A stretch of DNA of 64,000 bases from Streptomyces inusitatus (GTDB lineage: Bacteria; Actinomycetota; Actinomycetes; Streptomycetales; Streptomycetaceae). The translations under genes and the position numbers were made by a program. The stretch lies in assembly GCF_014651115.1 (NCBI RefSeq), contig NZ_BMWG01000004.1:310001-374000 (forward strand), read 5' to 3'. This document shows, in pieces, positions 1-11,176 of the stretch (within the stretch, counting starts at the first letter, position 1; each line of letters starts with the position of its first letter). The notes beneath the pieces are model-generated. The model made no database searches. It was given only the letters and a program-made list of their open reading frames with translations, and was not told the DNA's origin.

Positions 1-235
1 GGTCGCCGACGAACTTCCGCGACACCACCTGCTGCCGTCCGTCGGCGGCCCGCAGCGGCTCCCCGTCCGAACCGCAGACGAACAGCACCACGGCGCGCGG
101 CGTCATCCGCCAGCCCGGCGGCCGGGGGCCTCCGTCCCAGCCGGCCAGGAACTCCAGCTCCTGCCGGTGCCGGTCCTCGGGCAGCTCGATCTGCCGCGCC
201 CCGCCCGCCGTCTCCATCCGGTCCCCCTCGCTCAT
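1..235 (-). CDS. MoxR-type AAA+ ATPase, N-terminal fragment (cut by window edge)
   Basis: Only the first 78 residues are in the window. The ATG at 235 overlaps the stop of the preceding 1,697-residue gene (ATGA), so the two are translationally coupled. The visible part ends in VVSRKFVGD, which resembles the segment just before the first nucleotide-binding motif in Streptomyces MoxR-like ATPases. The Walker motifs themselves lie outside the window. MoxR proteins are AAA+ chaperone-like ATPases that usually work with neighbouring VWA or large scaffold proteins. The assignment rests on this short N-terminal similarity and on context, so the family is likely but not proven here. Confidence 0.6.
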   Translation of the reverse strand, partial: MSEGDRMETAGGARQIELPEDRHRQELEFLAGWDGGPRPPGWRMTPRAVVLFVCGSDGEPLRAADGRQQVVSRKFVGD

Positions 236-3200
236 CGCGAACCACCCTTGCCCCTCCTGGCGTTACGCCCCTTGAACACTTCGAACCCCGGTGCGTCGCC
301 GTCCAGCACCCGCTGCCAGGCCACCGCGAACAGCTCCGCCACCGGCCGGTCGGGCACCGCGAAAGCGTGCTCCGCGCCGGGGAGCAGATCCGACTTCCAG
401 CTCTCCAGGGGCAGCCTCGGAGTCCTCGCCTCCAGCCAGCCGCCGGGCAGGAAGAGCGAACGCCCGGCCCGGGCCCGCTTCGCCTCCACCACCAGCTCGG
501 TCCCCGCCAGCTCCGCCCGGGCCTTCTTCAGCCTGGCGGGCTTCCACCCCGTCCACTCCGCCTGATTCCGGTCGGTGGGATCGGGCAGCGCCAGAAGCAT
601 CAGATAGAGGGCCGCCGCGTCCTCGGAGAGCCCGAACCGGCCGGCTGCCGCCGTCACCAGCTCCGGCGCGCTGTGCGCCGGATGCTGGGCGGCCCCCGCC
701 GGACCGTCGGCGGCGAGCAGCTCCGCGAACTCGGTGCCGAGCACCGCGCGCAGCGCCGCCAGCTCGTCCGAGTCGCCCGAGATCGCCAGCAGCAGCTTCA
801 GCGTCGGATGGTCGGGTCCCGCGTGCTCCCCGGTCGCCACCGAGGCGGCCCGCACCCACACCGACTCCAGCTCCGTGTAGTAGCGCGTCGGGGCGAGCAC
901 CAGCGTGTCGCCGACCTCGACCAGGCCGTGCTTGCGGCCCCCGGTGTTCGGACCGAGGCCGTGCGCCTCGCGTATCCGCTTCGAGGTCGACTTGCCGTCG
1001 GCGTCCCAGTCGCAGCCGAGGTCGAGCAGCAGCCGCGGATCGGTGAGCCGCTCCCGCAGCATCCGCAGGGTCGTCGGCAGCACCGCCCGCAGCGGGTCCC
1101 CGAAGGGCAGCCGGTAGGCCAGCCACCGCAGCGCGGTCACCGAGGAGGCCAGCGTCCGCCCGGTGAGCAGCGCGTCCTTGTCGACCGGCGTCAGGTCGCC
1201 GTCCTCGTCGGGCCGCTGCTCGGTGCCGCGGGTCAGCTCCCGCCGTGTCTCGGGGTTGAGCGCGGCGTCCAGGCCCGGGTCCGAGGCGAACTCCGCCATC
1301 AGCCGGGCGGTCAGCCAGGGCGGTGTGGCCCGCCGCCGCCCGCGCTCGGCGAGCCAGGCCTCGATGAGCGGCTCCAGATGGAAGCCCCGCGTCCACAGCT
1401 CGTCCACCCGGTCCGGCTCCGCCGGCAGCAGCAGACCGGTGTACCGGCGGCGTTCGGCGGGGGCGAAGTCGCCCAGGGTCTCGCGGGCCGACTTGGCGTC
1501 CGCGCTCTTGAGCCCCAGCGGTGCGAGGTACTCCGCCGTCAGCAGTCCGTCGCGGCCGTACTCATTGATGCCCGGCAGCCCGAGCTGCACCAGCGCGGCC
1601 GTCGCCGCGCCCACGCCGACCCGCTCGGCGAACTCCTGTGCCTGCTCCGGGCGGTACGGCAGCGGACCGTGCTCCCGCACCCCGTCGATCAGACGGCGCA
1701 GCGACTCCGCGTACGAGGGGTCCCCTGCGGAGCCCAGCACCCGGGAGTCGATCTCGGTGAGACCGTCCCAGCCGCCGAAGGCCCCGGCGGGGTCGTACTC
1801 CACACAGTTCCAGGTGGCGCGCGGGTGATCGGTCCGCTCCACGCACATGAACATCAGCACCCTGGCCCCCGAGCGGCGGACCGTGCCGACCGGATCGGCG
1901 GGGTTCTGGTCGAACCTGCCCTTCAGCTGTACGGTCCGCAGCCGCCCGCGCGAGTCCAGCAGGACCGCTTCGCCGTCGACCCTCGTCTCCAGCGCCGCGT
2001 CCAGGAACTCCAGCAGGGCCTCGCGCTCCTTCTCCGACGTGGTGGGGGAGGCGGCCCGCACCGCGGCCCCCGCCAGGCCGTGGCCGAGCAGCGAGATCCA
2101 GTGCACACCGGTGCCCCTGCTCTCCTCCTCGGCCTCGCCGGTGTCCGGCGCGAGCATCCGCCGCAGCGTCCGGAGCTGGTTCATGGCTGTGGCGTCGTCC
2201 TCCTCCCAGCCGTACGAGCCGTAGTGACGGCGGGACGACAGCAGGCCGTTCAGCGCCTGCCGCAGCAGACCGTCGTAGGCGAAGGCGACCTCCGGACGGC
2301 CCTTCGCCGGACCGGTGCCGCTCTGCTCGGCCGCCCGCTCCGCGAGCGCGGCGACGCGCTTGACGTGCCGTGCGGCCTCGGCCACGAAGCCGGCGACACC
2401 GGCGATCAGCGCGGGGTGGGTGATCCCGGGCAGCAGCTCGCCCACCGCCCCGGACGGCTCGGCCCCCTCGGACACCGCCGTCAGCAGCGCCGCGGCGTCC
2501 GCCTCGGTCACCTCGCGCAGCACGGCCGAGCCCCGCTCGTCGCGCGGCCGCAGCGCGTGCCAGTGCCCGACCGGCGCGACCAGTGGGGTGCCGGAGGCGT
2601 AGACCTCGTCCGTGCCGCCCTCGGCGACGGAGGCCAGCCGCACGCCCTCGGCGTCGTACAGCTCCACCCGGCCGTGATAGCTCCGGGTCTCACGCGGGTG
2701 CAGCACTCCGCCGCCGGGCAGCCTCAGCGGCGGCAGCGGAATCTCGGTGGCCGCCCGCTCGGGGTCGCCGTCGGCGGGCAGCCGGACGGCGGGACCGCGC
2801 GCGCCGTCCACGGAACACGCGGTGAGCGTGCGGGTGTCCGGGTCGAACCGCACCCACCAGCCGAGGAGCCCGTTCGCGCTGCCGAACGGCGAGGCTTCGA
2901 GCCCGGGCCGCGCGGGCAGCAGCCGGCAGGCGCGCCGCACCAGGGCGCCGCCCGAGCGCTCCGCGAGCGCCGCGTCGAAGAAGGCCGGCAGGGTGACCCG
3001 GCCCCGGCGGGCCGTCAGCGGGTCGTAGTCCCACCACGCGTTCTCGTGCAGCACCCAGACCGAGACGCCGTCCGAGGCGACCGGCCGGGCCTCGCTCGCG
3101 AACGAGGTGTCGCCCGCGTGGACCGGCCGTCCGCCGAAGGTGCGGCTGCCGTCGGGCAGCTCCAGCGACGGGGTCTGGAAGGAGTTGTGGGAGTCCTGGA

Positions 3201-5325
3201 GCATTCCGTTCGGCTTGAAGACATCGGCGGCGCTGCCCGACCAGCGGCCCCGGCGGCCGTCGCCGTACCCGTTGATGGTGAGCCACTGACCGCCGATGTA
3301 GCGGACGGTCGGGTCGTTCCAGGAGTAGTCCTTGCTCGCCGGGAGCGACAGCGTCTGACGGTCCAGCACCCCCTGCGGGCCGACCGCGACGGCCCGCATT
3401 CCCAGCCGGACCACCAGCGCGGGCCAGGCGTCGGAGAGGGCGTACGACTCCTTGTCGCGCTGCCCGCGGCCTTGAGGGGCCCGGGGGCCCAGCTCCGCCA
3501 CCGCCTCCTCCAGCGCGGGCCAGCCCAGCTCGTCCAGGATGCCGGTGCGCAGGGTGCGCGCGAGGGCCCCGGCGGGGGAGAAGGCGGTGATCCGGGCCAG
3601 CGCCTCCGGCGCGGTGTTCAGCACCGCCGCCGAGGAGAAGCCGGCGAGCCGGCCGAGCTGGTGGTCCACCTCCGGGAGGCCGAGCGGACGGTCGAGATCG
3701 TCCGCCCGGTCGGCGAGCCAGCCCGCGAGGACCGTGCGCAGCGCCGGGTGTTCGGCGATCCGCTTCAGCCGGCCCGGGGAGTCGCCGCCCGCGAGCTGCT
3801 CCACCCCGTCGCGCAGCAGCTGGGCGAAGCGCTCGTCCGCGACCAGCGCCGCCAGATCCCGGCGGCCCTCCCGTTCGTCCGAGAGCCACCCGGACAGCTG
3901 GAGGTTCTTCATGCCGGCCGTCGGGGGAGACACCGGGACGCCCAGGGCGAGACAGAGATCCAGGACATCGAGGTCGACGGTGACCCGCCAGCCGTCCTGC
4001 AACAGCTTCACCGGTGTGCCGTCCGCGATCAGACGCTTGGCCAGCTTCTCCACCAGGGTCAGTTCGGGGGCGAGCCGTGCGAGATCGCCCCAGCCGCGCT
4101 GCCGGTGACCGCTCCACGAGGACAGCCACTCGGCCGCCGGGACCGTCCCGTCCATCAGCAGCTCGAACGCCCCGCACCGCTCCAGCAGCGCGAGCCAGTC
4201 CGCGTCGAACTTCTCGGTGCTCTCGCCGCCCGTCTGGGGCAGCAGGGTCAGCAGCCGCTCCCGCACGGCCGCATCCTCGGCGGCCACCGCGGTGAGGGCG
4301 GGCAGCGCCGACTTCCAGAAACTCCCCGACGCGTGGCTCATCGCCCCCGTGTGGATGATCTCCCTGACCAGCGACTCCTCCTCGTCCGCCGCGTCCAGCC
4401 CCGCGCCCTTCGCCAGCCGCCGCAGATCCTCCAGCATGCCCGCGTACGGGGTGAGCCCGGCGGTGCACCGCTGGGCGGAGACCAGCCGGAACTCCGCGTA
4501 CGCCCGCTCCGGGGACAGCCGGACGGCCAGCCCCTTCGCGTACTCCCGCAGGGCCTTGCCGCTCAGCGCGCCCTCGCCGGCGAACTCAAGGAACACCTCC
4601 CGAAGGCGCTCCTCGTCCACCGGCAGCGCGTGCCGCTGCTCGGCCGCGCGCGCCTTCCCGAAGAACACCGATGCCTGCTGCCGGGCCTCGGCGGCCAGGA
4701 ACTGCCGCCCCACCTGCTCGTAGTACGTGGGCAGAAACTGCGGAACGGAACGGTCCAGCCGCTCGCCGATCTCGTCGAAGCCCTCTTTGGCCAGGCCCGG
4801 CTTGGTGGTCACCTGGCGCGTCAGCCGCTCCATCTCCTTCACCACGGCCAGCGCGTGATGGCCGTTGGCCGGGTCGTTGACCAGGGCCCAGGCGGGGAAG
4901 CCGAGGGACCGGGGCTTCACCCGGCCGACGGCGGCCGAGCCGGCGGACTCGAAGCCGAGGTACTCCAGCGCCAGATCCTCCGCCGGGGCGATGGCCCCGG
5001 GCACCAGCCGGACCACCGTGCGCCCGTCGAGCGCCGGGTGGCGGTAGGCCCGCGCCGTCAGCTCGTCCGTACCGCCGCCGCCGCCCTCGCCCGAGGCCCT
5101 GCCTCTGCCTCTGCCTCGGCCCGGAACACCCGAACCCCCGCCGTTCGTGCCGTTCGTTCCGTTCGTGCCGCTCGTGTCGCCGCCGAGCGGCAGCACCCCG
5201 CCGGCCTCCAGCAGTCCGTCCATCGATCCCCCCACCGTGCCCTGCCCGTCCGTGCCGTCCGTGCCGTCCATGCCTTCTGCCGTGCCGTCCGCCGTGGCGT
5301 CGGGCCGCCGCGCCGCCCCGCTCAT
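232..5325 (-). CDS. very large (1,697 aa) MoxR-associated protein of unknown function
   Basis: The start is the ATG at 5325, which overlaps the stop of the DUF4132 gene (ATGA). A longer reading to 5643 only runs through that gene in another frame. Residues about 10-80 are low complexity: repeated DGT and TNG triplets, then alternating Gly-Arg and a Gly run. The remainder looks globular and soluble, with no signal peptide or membrane segment that I can see. Streptomyces genomes carry such a giant protein between a DUF4132 gene and a MoxR ATPase gene, and I recognise it by that arrangement, not by a catalytic motif. It probably serves as a scaffold or substrate partner of the ATPase; this is inference. 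No enzymatic function is assigned. Confidence 0.75.
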   Translation of the reverse strand: MSGAARRPDATADGTAEGMDGTDGTDGQGTVGGSMDGLLEAGGVLPLGGDTSGTNGTNGTNGGGSGVPGRGRGRGRASGEGGGGGTDELTARAYRHPALDGRTVVRLVPGAIAPAEDLALEYLGFESAGSAAVGRVKPRSLGFPAWALVNDPANGHHALAVVKEMERLTRQVTTKPGLAKEGFDEIGERLDRSVPQFLPTYYEQVGRQFLAAEARQQASVFFGKARAAEQRHALPVDEERLREVFLEFAGEGALSGKALREYAKGLAVRLSPERAYAEFRLVSAQRCTAGLTPYAGMLEDLRRLAKGAGLDAADEEESLVREIIHTGAMSHASGSFWKSALPALTAVAAEDAAVRERLLTLLPQTGGESTEKFDADWLALLERCGAFELLMDGTVPAAEWLSSWSGHRQRGWGDLARLAPELTLVEKLAKRLIADGTPVKLLQDGWRVTVDLDVLDLCLALGVPVSPPTAGMKNLQLSGWLSDEREGRRDLAALVADERFAQLLRDGVEQLAGGDSPGRLKRIAEHPALRTVLAGWLADRADDLDRPLGLPEVDHQLGRLAGFSSAAVLNTAPEALARITAFSPAGALARTLRTGILDELGWPALEEAVAELGPRAPQGRGQRDKESYALSDAWPALVVRLGMRAVAVGPQGVLDRQTLSLPASKDYSWNDPTVRYIGGQWLTINGYGDGRRGRWSGSAADVFKPNGMLQDSHNSFQTPSLELPDGSRTFGGRPVHAGDTSFASEARPVASDGVSVWVLHENAWWDYDPLTARRGRVTLPAFFDAALAERSGGALVRRACRLLPARPGLEASPFGSANGLLGWWVRFDPDTRTLTACSVDGARGPAVRLPADGDPERAATEIPLPPLRLPGGGVLHPRETRSYHGRVELYDAEGVRLASVAEGGTDEVYASGTPLVAPVGHWHALRPRDERGSAVLREVTEADAAALLTAVSEGAEPSGAVGELLPGITHPALIAGVAGFVAEAARHVKRVAALAERAAEQSGTGPAKGRPEVAFAYDGLLRQALNGLLSSRRHYGSYGWEEDDATAMNQLRTLRRMLAPDTGEAEEESRGTGVHWISLLGHGLAGAAVRAASPTTSEKEREALLEFLDAALETRVDGEAVLLDSRGRLRTVQLKGRFDQNPADPVGTVRRSGARVLMFMCVERTDHPRATWNCVEYDPAGAFGGWDGLTEIDSRVLGSAGDPSYAESLRRLIDGVREHGPLPYRPEQAQEFAERVGVGAATAALVQLGLPGINEYGRDGLLTAEYLAPLGLKSADAKSARETLGDFAPAERRRYTGLLLPAEPDRVDELWTRGFHLEPLIEAWLAERGRRRATPPWLTARLMAEFASDPGLDAALNPETRRELTRGTEQRPDEDGDLTPVDKDALLTGRTLASSVTALRWLAYRLPFGDPLRAVLPTTLRMLRERLTDPRLLLDLGCDWDADGKSTSKRIREAHGLGPNTGGRKHGLVEVGDTLVLAPTRYYTELESVWVRAASVATGEHAGPDHPTLKLLLAISGDSDELAALRAVLGTEFAELLAADGPAGAAQHPAHSAPELVTAAAGRFGLSEDAAALYLMLLALPDPTDRNQAEWTGWKPARLKKARAELAGTELVVEAKRARAGRSLFLPGGWLEARTPRLPLESWKSDLLPGAEHAFAVPDRPVAELFAVAWQRVLDGDAPGFEVFKGRNARRGKGGSR

Positions 5326-6197
5326 CGCAGCGCCTCCTCGTCGTCCACGACCACCCGGCCCGCGTACACCAGCGCGGCCATCCGCTCGCCCTCGGACCAG
5401 GCGACCGGACCCACCTCGGACAGCGCCAGCCGTCTGCCGTCCTTGCCCCGCCACTCCAGGGCCCCTGTGTGGGCCGCCGAGTCCGGATAGTCCGCCCCCA
5501 GCCAGTACGCCGCCTCCAGCGCCCGGCCGTCCTCCACCAGCGGACAGAGCACCTGACCGCCGCGCACCCTGTACCCCAGCGAAAGCGCACGCGCCGTGGC
5601 GTGCCGCAGCTGATCGAACTTCCCCTTGGCATAGGCCGGCCACTCATGGCCGCTCACCTCGCCGGGCCGCCGCCACACCTCCCGGAACAGCTGCTCCACC
5701 CGCTGCTCGACACCCAGCTCCACCGCGAACTCCCGCAGCTCGTCGAGGTCTTCGAGCAGCACGGGGTGCGGTATCAGCACGCTCTCGCACTCCAGCCGCA
5801 CCGAATCGCCGTCCAGATCGACGACTCCCAGGCCCTTCGCCGCGTCCGCGTCCCGCAGAAAGCCCGCCCGCCCCAGATCCGCCGTGCCGTCCGGCCCCAG
5901 CGGCGCGATCACCAGATCGCGCAGCGCCGACTGCCAGGCCGCGTCCGGCCACACCCGCGCCAGCAGCGCCGCCGGCACCGGCAGCGAGCGCACCAGCCAG
6001 GCGTCCACCTGCTCCCGGCACTCCCGCTCATGCCGCTCCAGCCACTCGGCCAGCTGCTCCAGCCGCACCACCGCCGCGTCCTCCCGCAGCTTCGGCGGGA
6101 CCTGCTTCAGCTGCCGCCCCGCCGCATTCCGGCACAGCACGCTCGTGCCGTCCAGTGCCACGGTGTACCCGCCGCTGTCTGTCTCGATCCAGCCCAT
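5322..6197 (-). CDS. DUF4132-type protein
   Basis: A 291-residue protein starting at ATG 6197 ([11 protein letters not shown]). The start is supported by the onset of the conserved region ([20 protein letters not shown] at about residues 27-46), which matches what I know of the DUF4132 family. This family occurs with WGR/MolR-like and MoxR genes in actinobacteria and has no established biochemical activity. It is first in a leftward operon, joined by ATGA overlaps to the 1,697-residue gene and then to the MoxR-type gene. It has no membrane segments. The function is unknown; coupling suggests the three products act together. Confidence 0.75.
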   Translation of the reverse strand: MGWIETDSGGYTVALDGTSVLCRNAAGRQLKQVPPKLREDAAVVRLEQLAEWLERHERECREQVDAWLVRSLPVPAALLARVWPDAAWQSALRDLVIAPLGPDGTADLGRAGFLRDADAAKGLGVVDLDGDSVRLECESVLIPHPVLLEDLDELREFAVELGVEQRVEQLFREVWRRPGEVSGHEWPAYAKGKFDQLRHATARALSLGYRVRGGQVLCPLVEDGRALEAAYWLGADYPDSAAHTGALEWRGKDGRRLALSEVGPVAWSEGERMAALVYAGRVVVDDEEALR

Positions 6198-6502
6198 GGC
6201 AAGACCGCCTCCCCGACGTACCGGTTTCGATGTCGATGACAGTAGGTGAGGGGTCTGACAGTCCGCTTCCGACCCTGCCCGTCTGTGGAAAACTCCCGTC
6301 ACCAGCCGCCCGCGAGGAGCCGTCGCCCGCCCCGCGCGCCTGTGCCCACGGCCGCCGAGGGCCACAGCCCTCGCGCAGAGTCACCACCCCGGCCCCGCCC
6401 ATCGGTGTCACAGCAGGTGGGCGGCCCCGCCGACGACGAGAACCGGCCCCGCGCGGCCCACCGGCTGAGCGGCCTGTCACACCCTCCGGTTACCTTCGGG
6501 AC
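6198..6502. promoter_or_regulatory. divergent intergenic region between the DUF4132 operon and dgt
   Basis: About 305 bp separate two divergently transcribed genes and should hold both promoters. I see no convincing gene here. On the dgt side the hexamer TACCTT (6491-6496) lies 6 bp before the ATG at 6503 and there is no Shine-Dalgarno sequence. This is the layout of a -10 element serving a leaderless transcript, although no good -35 sequence is visible. Confidence 0.35.
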
Positions 6503-7807
6503 ATGGCAGGCACCACTGGCACCACCCCAGACCTGTACGACGACGCGGCCACTGAGCGCTGGGCCCCCGAGCCCGACAAGCGCCCCGGTCGGACCGCCTT
6601 CCAGCGCGACCGGGCCCGCGTGCTGCACTCCTCCGCCCTGCGCAGACTCGCCGGAAAGACGCAGGTCGTCACCCCCGGCAGCCGCCACCAGGCGGGAGAC
6701 GCCAGCCCGCGCACCCGTCTCACCCACTCCCTGGAGTGCGCCCAGGTCGGCCGCGAGCTCGGCGCGGCCCTCGGCTGCGACCCCGACCTCGTCGAGGCCG
6801 CCTGTCTCTCCCACGACATGGGCCACCCGCCCTTCGGGCACAACGGCGAGGTCGCGCTCAACGACTTCGCCAAGGACTGCGGAGGCTTCGAGGGCAACGC
6901 CCAGTCGCTGCGCCTGCTCACCCGGATCGAGCCCAAGCGGTTCATCACCACCGACAGCGGCGACATGATCAGCGTCGGCCTCAACCTCACCCGGGCCGCC
7001 CTCGACGCCGCCACCAAATACCCCTGGCCCCGAGCCGGCCACCCCACCGACCCGCACTCGGTGAAATTCGGCGTCTACGAGGACGACCTGCCCGTCTTCG
7101 ACTGGGTCCGCCGGGGCGCGCCCGAACACCGCACCTGCTTCGAGGCCCAGGTCATGGACTGGTCCGACGACGTCGCCTACTCCGTGCACGACTTCGAGGA
7201 CGGCCTCCACGCCGGGCACCTCGACCCCCGCGCGCTGCTCGACGAGGACGAGCGCGCGGGCATCTGGAAGGTCGTGATCGGCCGGTACGCGCCCGCCGAC
7301 ACCGAGCCCGCGGAGCTGGCCGAGGCCCTCGACCGGCTCATCGGCCAGGAGTGGTGGCCCCAGGGCTACGACGGCTCCGCCCTCGCGCAGGCCCGCCTCA
7401 AGGACGCCGCCAGCCAGCTCATCGGCCGCTTCTGCCTCGCCGCCGAGACCGCCACCCGCCAGGCGTACGGCACCGGCCCCCTCACCCGCTACGGGGCCGA
7501 GCTGATCGTCCCCCGTGAAGCCCGGCTGGAGTGCGCCGTCCTCAAAGCCGTCGCCGACCGCTATGTGATGCAGCGCGCCGAGCAGGAGGCCCTCCGCCTC
7601 GATCAGCGCATCGTACTGACCGAGCTGGCGGAGGCCATCGCCGCCGGCGCGCCCGGGACACTCGACCCGCAGTTCAGCGCCCTGTTCGACGCCGCGCGGG
7701 ACGACCGGGCGCGCGGTCGGGTGATTGTCGATCAGCTCGCCTCGCTCACCGACGCCTCCGCCCTCACCCTGCACTCCCAGCTCACGGCCGGGCGACGGGC
7801 CGGATGA
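6503..7807 (+). CDS. dgt: deoxyguanosinetriphosphate triphosphohydrolase-like protein
   Basis: A 434-residue HD-domain hydrolase. The HD metal site is visible as [11 protein letters not shown] (first His) and [15 protein letters not shown] (His-Asp plus the family's GHPPFGH signature) at about residues 72-117, and [16 protein letters not shown] at about 216-231. dGTPases cleave dGTP, or other dNTPs in the broader family, to the deoxynucleoside plus tripolyphosphate and so adjust dNTP pools. The length is typical. The start at 6503 is preferred over the long upstream open frame because the conserved [12 protein letters not shown] region begins here. A likely -10 hexamer sits 6 bp upstream, suggesting leaderless translation. 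It lies upstream of primase in the same direction. Confidence 0.9.
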   Translation: MAGTTGTTPDLYDDAATERWAPEPDKRPGRTAFQRDRARVLHSSALRRLAGKTQVVTPGSRHQAGDASPRTRLTHSLECAQVGRELGAALGCDPDLVEAACLSHDMGHPPFGHNGEVALNDFAKDCGGFEGNAQSLRLLTRIEPKRFITTDSGDMISVGLNLTRAALDAATKYPWPRAGHPTDPHSVKFGVYEDDLPVFDWVRRGAPEHRTCFEAQVMDWSDDVAYSVHDFEDGLHAGHLDPRALLDEDERAGIWKVVIGRYAPADTEPAELAEALDRLIGQEWWPQGYDGSALAQARLKDAASQLIGRFCLAAETATRQAYGTGPLTRYGAELIVPREARLECAVLKAVADRYVMQRAEQEALRLDQRIVLTELAEAIAAGAPGTLDPQFSALFDAARDDRARGRVIVDQLASLTDASALTLHSQLTAGRRAG

Positions 7808-7939
7808 CCCGCCCGGAAGGGGCCCCTCGGCAGGACACGCCAAGACCACTCCCTCTTCCGCCGCCGTGCTCGGTGCGGGACGCTCCCTGAAGGTCCAGCG
7901 CGGAAACCGGAAGCGGAAGCCGGAAAGAGGAGGCATCAA

Positions 7940-9202
7940 GTGGTCGATGGACATCGGACATTCGTCATCGTCGGCGGTGGGCTCGCCGGGGCCAAGGCCG
8001 CCGAGACCCTCCGTGCCGAGGGATTCACCGGGCGGGTGATCCTCGTCGGCGACGAACGGGACCACCCCTATGAACGTCCACCGCTCTCCAAGGGCTACCT
8101 CCAGGGCAAGGAGGCCCGCGAGAGCGTCTTCGTCCACGAGCCCTCCTGGTACGCCCAGGCCGATGTCGAACTGCACCTCGGCCAGACCGTCGTCGCCGTC
8201 GACCGCGAAGCGAAGTCGGTACGGCTCGGCGACGGCACCGTCATCCACTACGACAAACTGCTGCTCGCCACCGGAGCGGAACCCCGTCGGCTGGACATCC
8301 CGGGCACCGGGCTGGCCGGGGTCCACCATCTGCGCCGCCTCGCCCACGCCGACCGGCTGCGCCAGGTTCTCGCCGCGCTCGGCCGGGACAACGGCCGGCT
8401 GGTCATCGCGGGCGCGGGCTGGATCGGCCTGGAGGTCGCGGCGGCCGCCCGCGGCTACGGCGCCGAAGTGACGATCATCGAGCCGGAGCCCACCCCCCTC
8501 CACCAGATCATCGGCCCCGAGCTGGGCCAGATCTTCACCGAGCTCCACCAGGACCACGGCGTCCGCTTCCACTTCGGGGCCCGGCTCACCGAGATCACCG
8601 GCCAGGACGGCATGGTCCTCGCCGTCCGCACCGACGACGGCGAGGAGCACCCCGCCCACCACGTCCTCGCCGCGATCGGCGCGGCCCCGCGCACCGCGCT
8701 CGCCGAGGCCGCCGGCCTCGCGCTCGCCGACCGGTCCCACGGCGGCGGCATCGCCGTGGACGCCGCCCTGCGCACCTCCGACCCCGACATCCACGCCGCC
8801 GGCGACGTGGCCGCCGCCCACCACCCCCTGCTCGGCTCCCGGCTCCGCGTCGAGCACTGGGCGAACGCCCTCAACGGCGGCCCGGCCGCCGCGCGCTCCA
8901 TGCTCGGCCAGGACGTCTCCTACGACCGGGTGCCCTATTTCTTCTCCGACCAGTACGACCTCGGCCTCGAATACTCCGGCTGGGCCCCGCCCGGCTCCTA
9001 CGACCAGGTGGTGCTGCGCGGCGACGCCGGAAAACGCGAGTTCATCGCGTTCTGGCTCAAGGACCGCCGGGTCCTCGCCGGGATGAACGTCAATGTGTGG
9101 GACGTCACCGACCCGGTCCAGGCCCTGATCCGGGCGGGCTCCCCGGTGGATCCCGACGCTCTCTGCGACCCCTCCGTGCCCCTGGAGTCACTGACCGGAT
9201 GA
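7940..9202 (+). CDS. NAD(P)/FAD-dependent ferredoxin reductase-like oxidoreductase
   Basis: A 420-residue flavoprotein. It shows an N-terminal FAD Rossmann motif (FVIVGGGLAGAKAAETLR, residues 8-25), a second dinucleotide motif (IAGAGWIGLEVAAAARGYGA, about 155-174) for NAD(P)H, and the FAD-binding DIHAAGDVAAA near 280. The C-terminal reductase domain carries DQYDLGLEYSGWA. This layout matches rubredoxin/ferredoxin reductases that pass electrons to cytochrome P450s or dioxygenases. The start is GTG 7940, preceded by AAAGAGGAGG. No partner ferredoxin or oxygenase is adjacent, so the physiological acceptor is unknown. Confidence 0.85.
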   Translation: MVDGHRTFVIVGGGLAGAKAAETLRAEGFTGRVILVGDERDHPYERPPLSKGYLQGKEARESVFVHEPSWYAQADVELHLGQTVVAVDREAKSVRLGDGTVIHYDKLLLATGAEPRRLDIPGTGLAGVHHLRRLAHADRLRQVLAALGRDNGRLVIAGAGWIGLEVAAAARGYGAEVTIIEPEPTPLHQIIGPELGQIFTELHQDHGVRFHFGARLTEITGQDGMVLAVRTDDGEEHPAHHVLAAIGAAPRTALAEAAGLALADRSHGGGIAVDAALRTSDPDIHAAGDVAAAHHPLLGSRLRVEHWANALNGGPAAARSMLGQDVSYDRVPYFFSDQYDLGLEYSGWAPPGSYDQVVLRGDAGKREFIAFWLKDRRVLAGMNVNVWDVTDPVQALIRAGSPVDPDALCDPSVPLESLTG

Positions 9203-9256
9203 CGGGAGTTGTCCACAGCAGACGGGAGTGCCCGCCGTCCACCGTAGAATTCACGT

Positions 9257-11176
9257 GTGGCAGGCAGGATCAACGATGACGACGTCAAGGCGGTTCGGGA
9301 CGCGGTCCCGATCGACGCCGTCGTTTCCGACTATCTCCAGCTGCGCAACGCGGGCGGCGGCAATCTGAAGGGGCTCTGCCCCTTCCACGACGAGAAGTCC
9401 CCCTCCTTCCAGGTCAGCCCCAGCAAGGGTCTCTTCCACTGCTTCGGCTGCCAGGAAGGCGGCGACACGATCGCCTTCGTGATGAAGATCGACCATCTCA
9501 CCTTCTCCGAGACGGTCGAGCGGCTCGCCGCCACCGCGGGCATCACCCTGAGGTACGAGGAGGGCGGGTACAACCCCAGCCACCAGCGGGGCGAGCGGAT
9601 CCGGCTGGTGGAGGCCCACAAGATCGCGGCCCAGTTCTACACCGAGCAGCTGGAGAAATCCGCCGAGGCCCAGACCGGCCGCGCCTTCCTCGCCGACCGG
9701 GGCTTCGAGTACGCCGCCGCCCAGCACTTCGGCGTCGGCTACAGCCCCCAGGGCTGGGACCATCTGACCCGCTTTCTGCGCGGCAAGGGCTTCAGCGACA
9801 AGGAGCTGATCCTCTCCGGCCTCTCCCAGGACGGCCGGCGCGGCCCCATCGACCGCTTCCGGGGCCGGCTGATGTGGCCCATCCGGGACATCTCCGGCGA
9901 TGTCGTCGGCTTCGGTGCCCGCAAGCTCTACGAGAGCGACAACGGCCCCAAGTACCTCAACACCCCCGAGACCGGCATCTACAAGAAGTCCCAGGTGCTC
10001 TACGGCATCGATCTCGCCAAGAAGGAGATCGCCAAGACCCGCCGGGCCGTCGTGGTCGAGGGCTACACCGACGTGATGGCCTGCCATCTCGCGGGCGAGA
10101 CCACCGCCATCGCCACCTGCGGCACCGCCTTCGGCGGCGACCACATCAAGATCCTCCGACGGCTGCTGATGGACAATGCCACCGCCGAAGTGATCTTCAC
10201 CTTCGACGGTGACGCCGCCGGACAGAAGGCCGCGCTCCGCGCCTTCGAGGACGACCAGAAGTTCGCCGCCGAGACCTCGATCGCGATCACCCCCGGCGGT
10301 ATGGACCCCTGTGACCTGCGGCTCGCCGAGGGCGACGAAGCCGTGCGCAAACTGGTGGAGACCCGCACCCCGCTCTTCGAATTCGCCATCCGCCAGGTCG
10401 TCACCCGCCACAACCTGGAGACCCCCGCGGGCCGGGCCGCCGCCCTCGACGAGGCCGCCCCCATCGTCGCGGGCATCAAGAACATCGCGATCCAGCACGA
10501 ATCCGCCGTACAGCTCGCCGGAATCGTCGGCATCCTCGACACCCAGTTCGTCGTCAAGCGCGTCGCCCAGCTCGCCCGCTGGGCCCGCGACCGGGGCGGC
10601 CGGGGCCCCGCCCCCGCCTCCTCCCGGCCCGGCGGCGACCGCCAGAACCAGCCCCACGCCCAGGCCGCGCCCACGACGGGCTCCGGCCCCGCGATCAACC
10701 TCCGCAGCCCCGCCCACCGCACCGAGCGCGAGCTGCTCAAGCTCGCCCTCCAGCACCCCGGGCTGGTCTCCCCGGCCTTCGACGCCTACGGCGTGGACGA
10801 ATTCACCGCCCCTCCCTACGCGGCGGTCCGCCAGACCATCGCGGAGGCCGGCGGCGCGGAGCAGGGCACGGCGGACAGCTCCGGCTATCTCGCCCGCGTC
10901 CGCGACGCCGCGGCCAACGACTCGGTGCGCGCCATGGTCACCGAGATGGCCGTCGAGGCCATCCACTCCAAGACCGTGGACGAGACCTACGCGGGGACAC
11001 AGCTCGTCCAGGTCCGGCTGCGCGCGGTCGACCGCCGGATCGGCGAGGTCCAGGGCACCCTGGCCCGGCTGGGACAGCAGGCCGACCCCGAGCGCCACAC
11101 CGCCGTCCAGAACGAGCTGTGGGTCCTCCAGCAGTACGGCCAGTCCCTGCGCAACCACGGCGCGGCGGCCCTCTGA
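9257..11176 (+). CDS. dnaG: DNA primase DnaG
   Basis: A 639-residue replicative primase that makes RNA primers for chromosome replication. The N-terminal zinc-binding module is seen as GLCPFHDEKSPSF...FHCFGC (about residues 37-62). The TOPRIM catalytic core has VVVEGYTDVMACH (about 267-279) and the metal-binding FDGDAAGQKAA (about 316-326). A C-terminal helicase-interacting domain follows a Pro-rich linker at about residues 450-475. The start is GTG 9257. No ribosome-binding site is visible, and TAGAAT (9245-9250) lies 6 bp upstream, consistent with leaderless expression. The sigma factor gene follows, the arrangement known for dnaG-hrdA in Streptomyces. Confidence 0.95.
   Translation: MAGRINDDDVKAVRDAVPIDAVVSDYLQLRNAGGGNLKGLCPFHDEKSPSFQVSPSKGLFHCFGCQEGGDTIAFVMKIDHLTFSETVERLAATAGITLRYEEGGYNPSHQRGERIRLVEAHKIAAQFYTEQLEKSAEAQTGRAFLADRGFEYAAAQHFGVGYSPQGWDHLTRFLRGKGFSDKELILSGLSQDGRRGPIDRFRGRLMWPIRDISGDVVGFGARKLYESDNGPKYLNTPETGIYKKSQVLYGIDLAKKEIAKTRRAVVVEGYTDVMACHLAGETTAIATCGTAFGGDHIKILRRLLMDNATAEVIFTFDGDAAGQKAALRAFEDDQKFAAETSIAITPGGMDPCDLRLAEGDEAVRKLVETRTPLFEFAIRQVVTRHNLETPAGRAAALDEAAPIVAGIKNIAIQHESAVQLAGIVGILDTQFVVKRVAQLARWARDRGGRGPAPASSRPGGDRQNQPHAQAAPTTGSGPAINLRSPAHRTERELLKLALQHPGLVSPAFDAYGVDEFTAPPYAAVRQTIAEAGGAEQGTADSSGYLARVRDAAANDSVRAMVTEMAVEAIHSKTVDETYAGTQLVQVRLRAVDRRIGEVQGTLARLGQQADPERHTAVQNELWVLQQYGQSLRNHGAAAL

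Noticed and set aside
367..5490. A 1,700-codon open frame on the + strand opposite the giant protein gene
   Set aside because: It is antisense to a well-supported coupled gene, is extremely Arg/Gly/Gln/Pro-rich without domain pattern, and arises from GC-rich third positions.
6299..8857. Long leftward open frame over the dGTPase and flavoprotein genes
   Set aside because: Both opposite-strand genes have clear catalytic motifs; the leftward product is Gly/Val/Asp-rich without recognisable domains.
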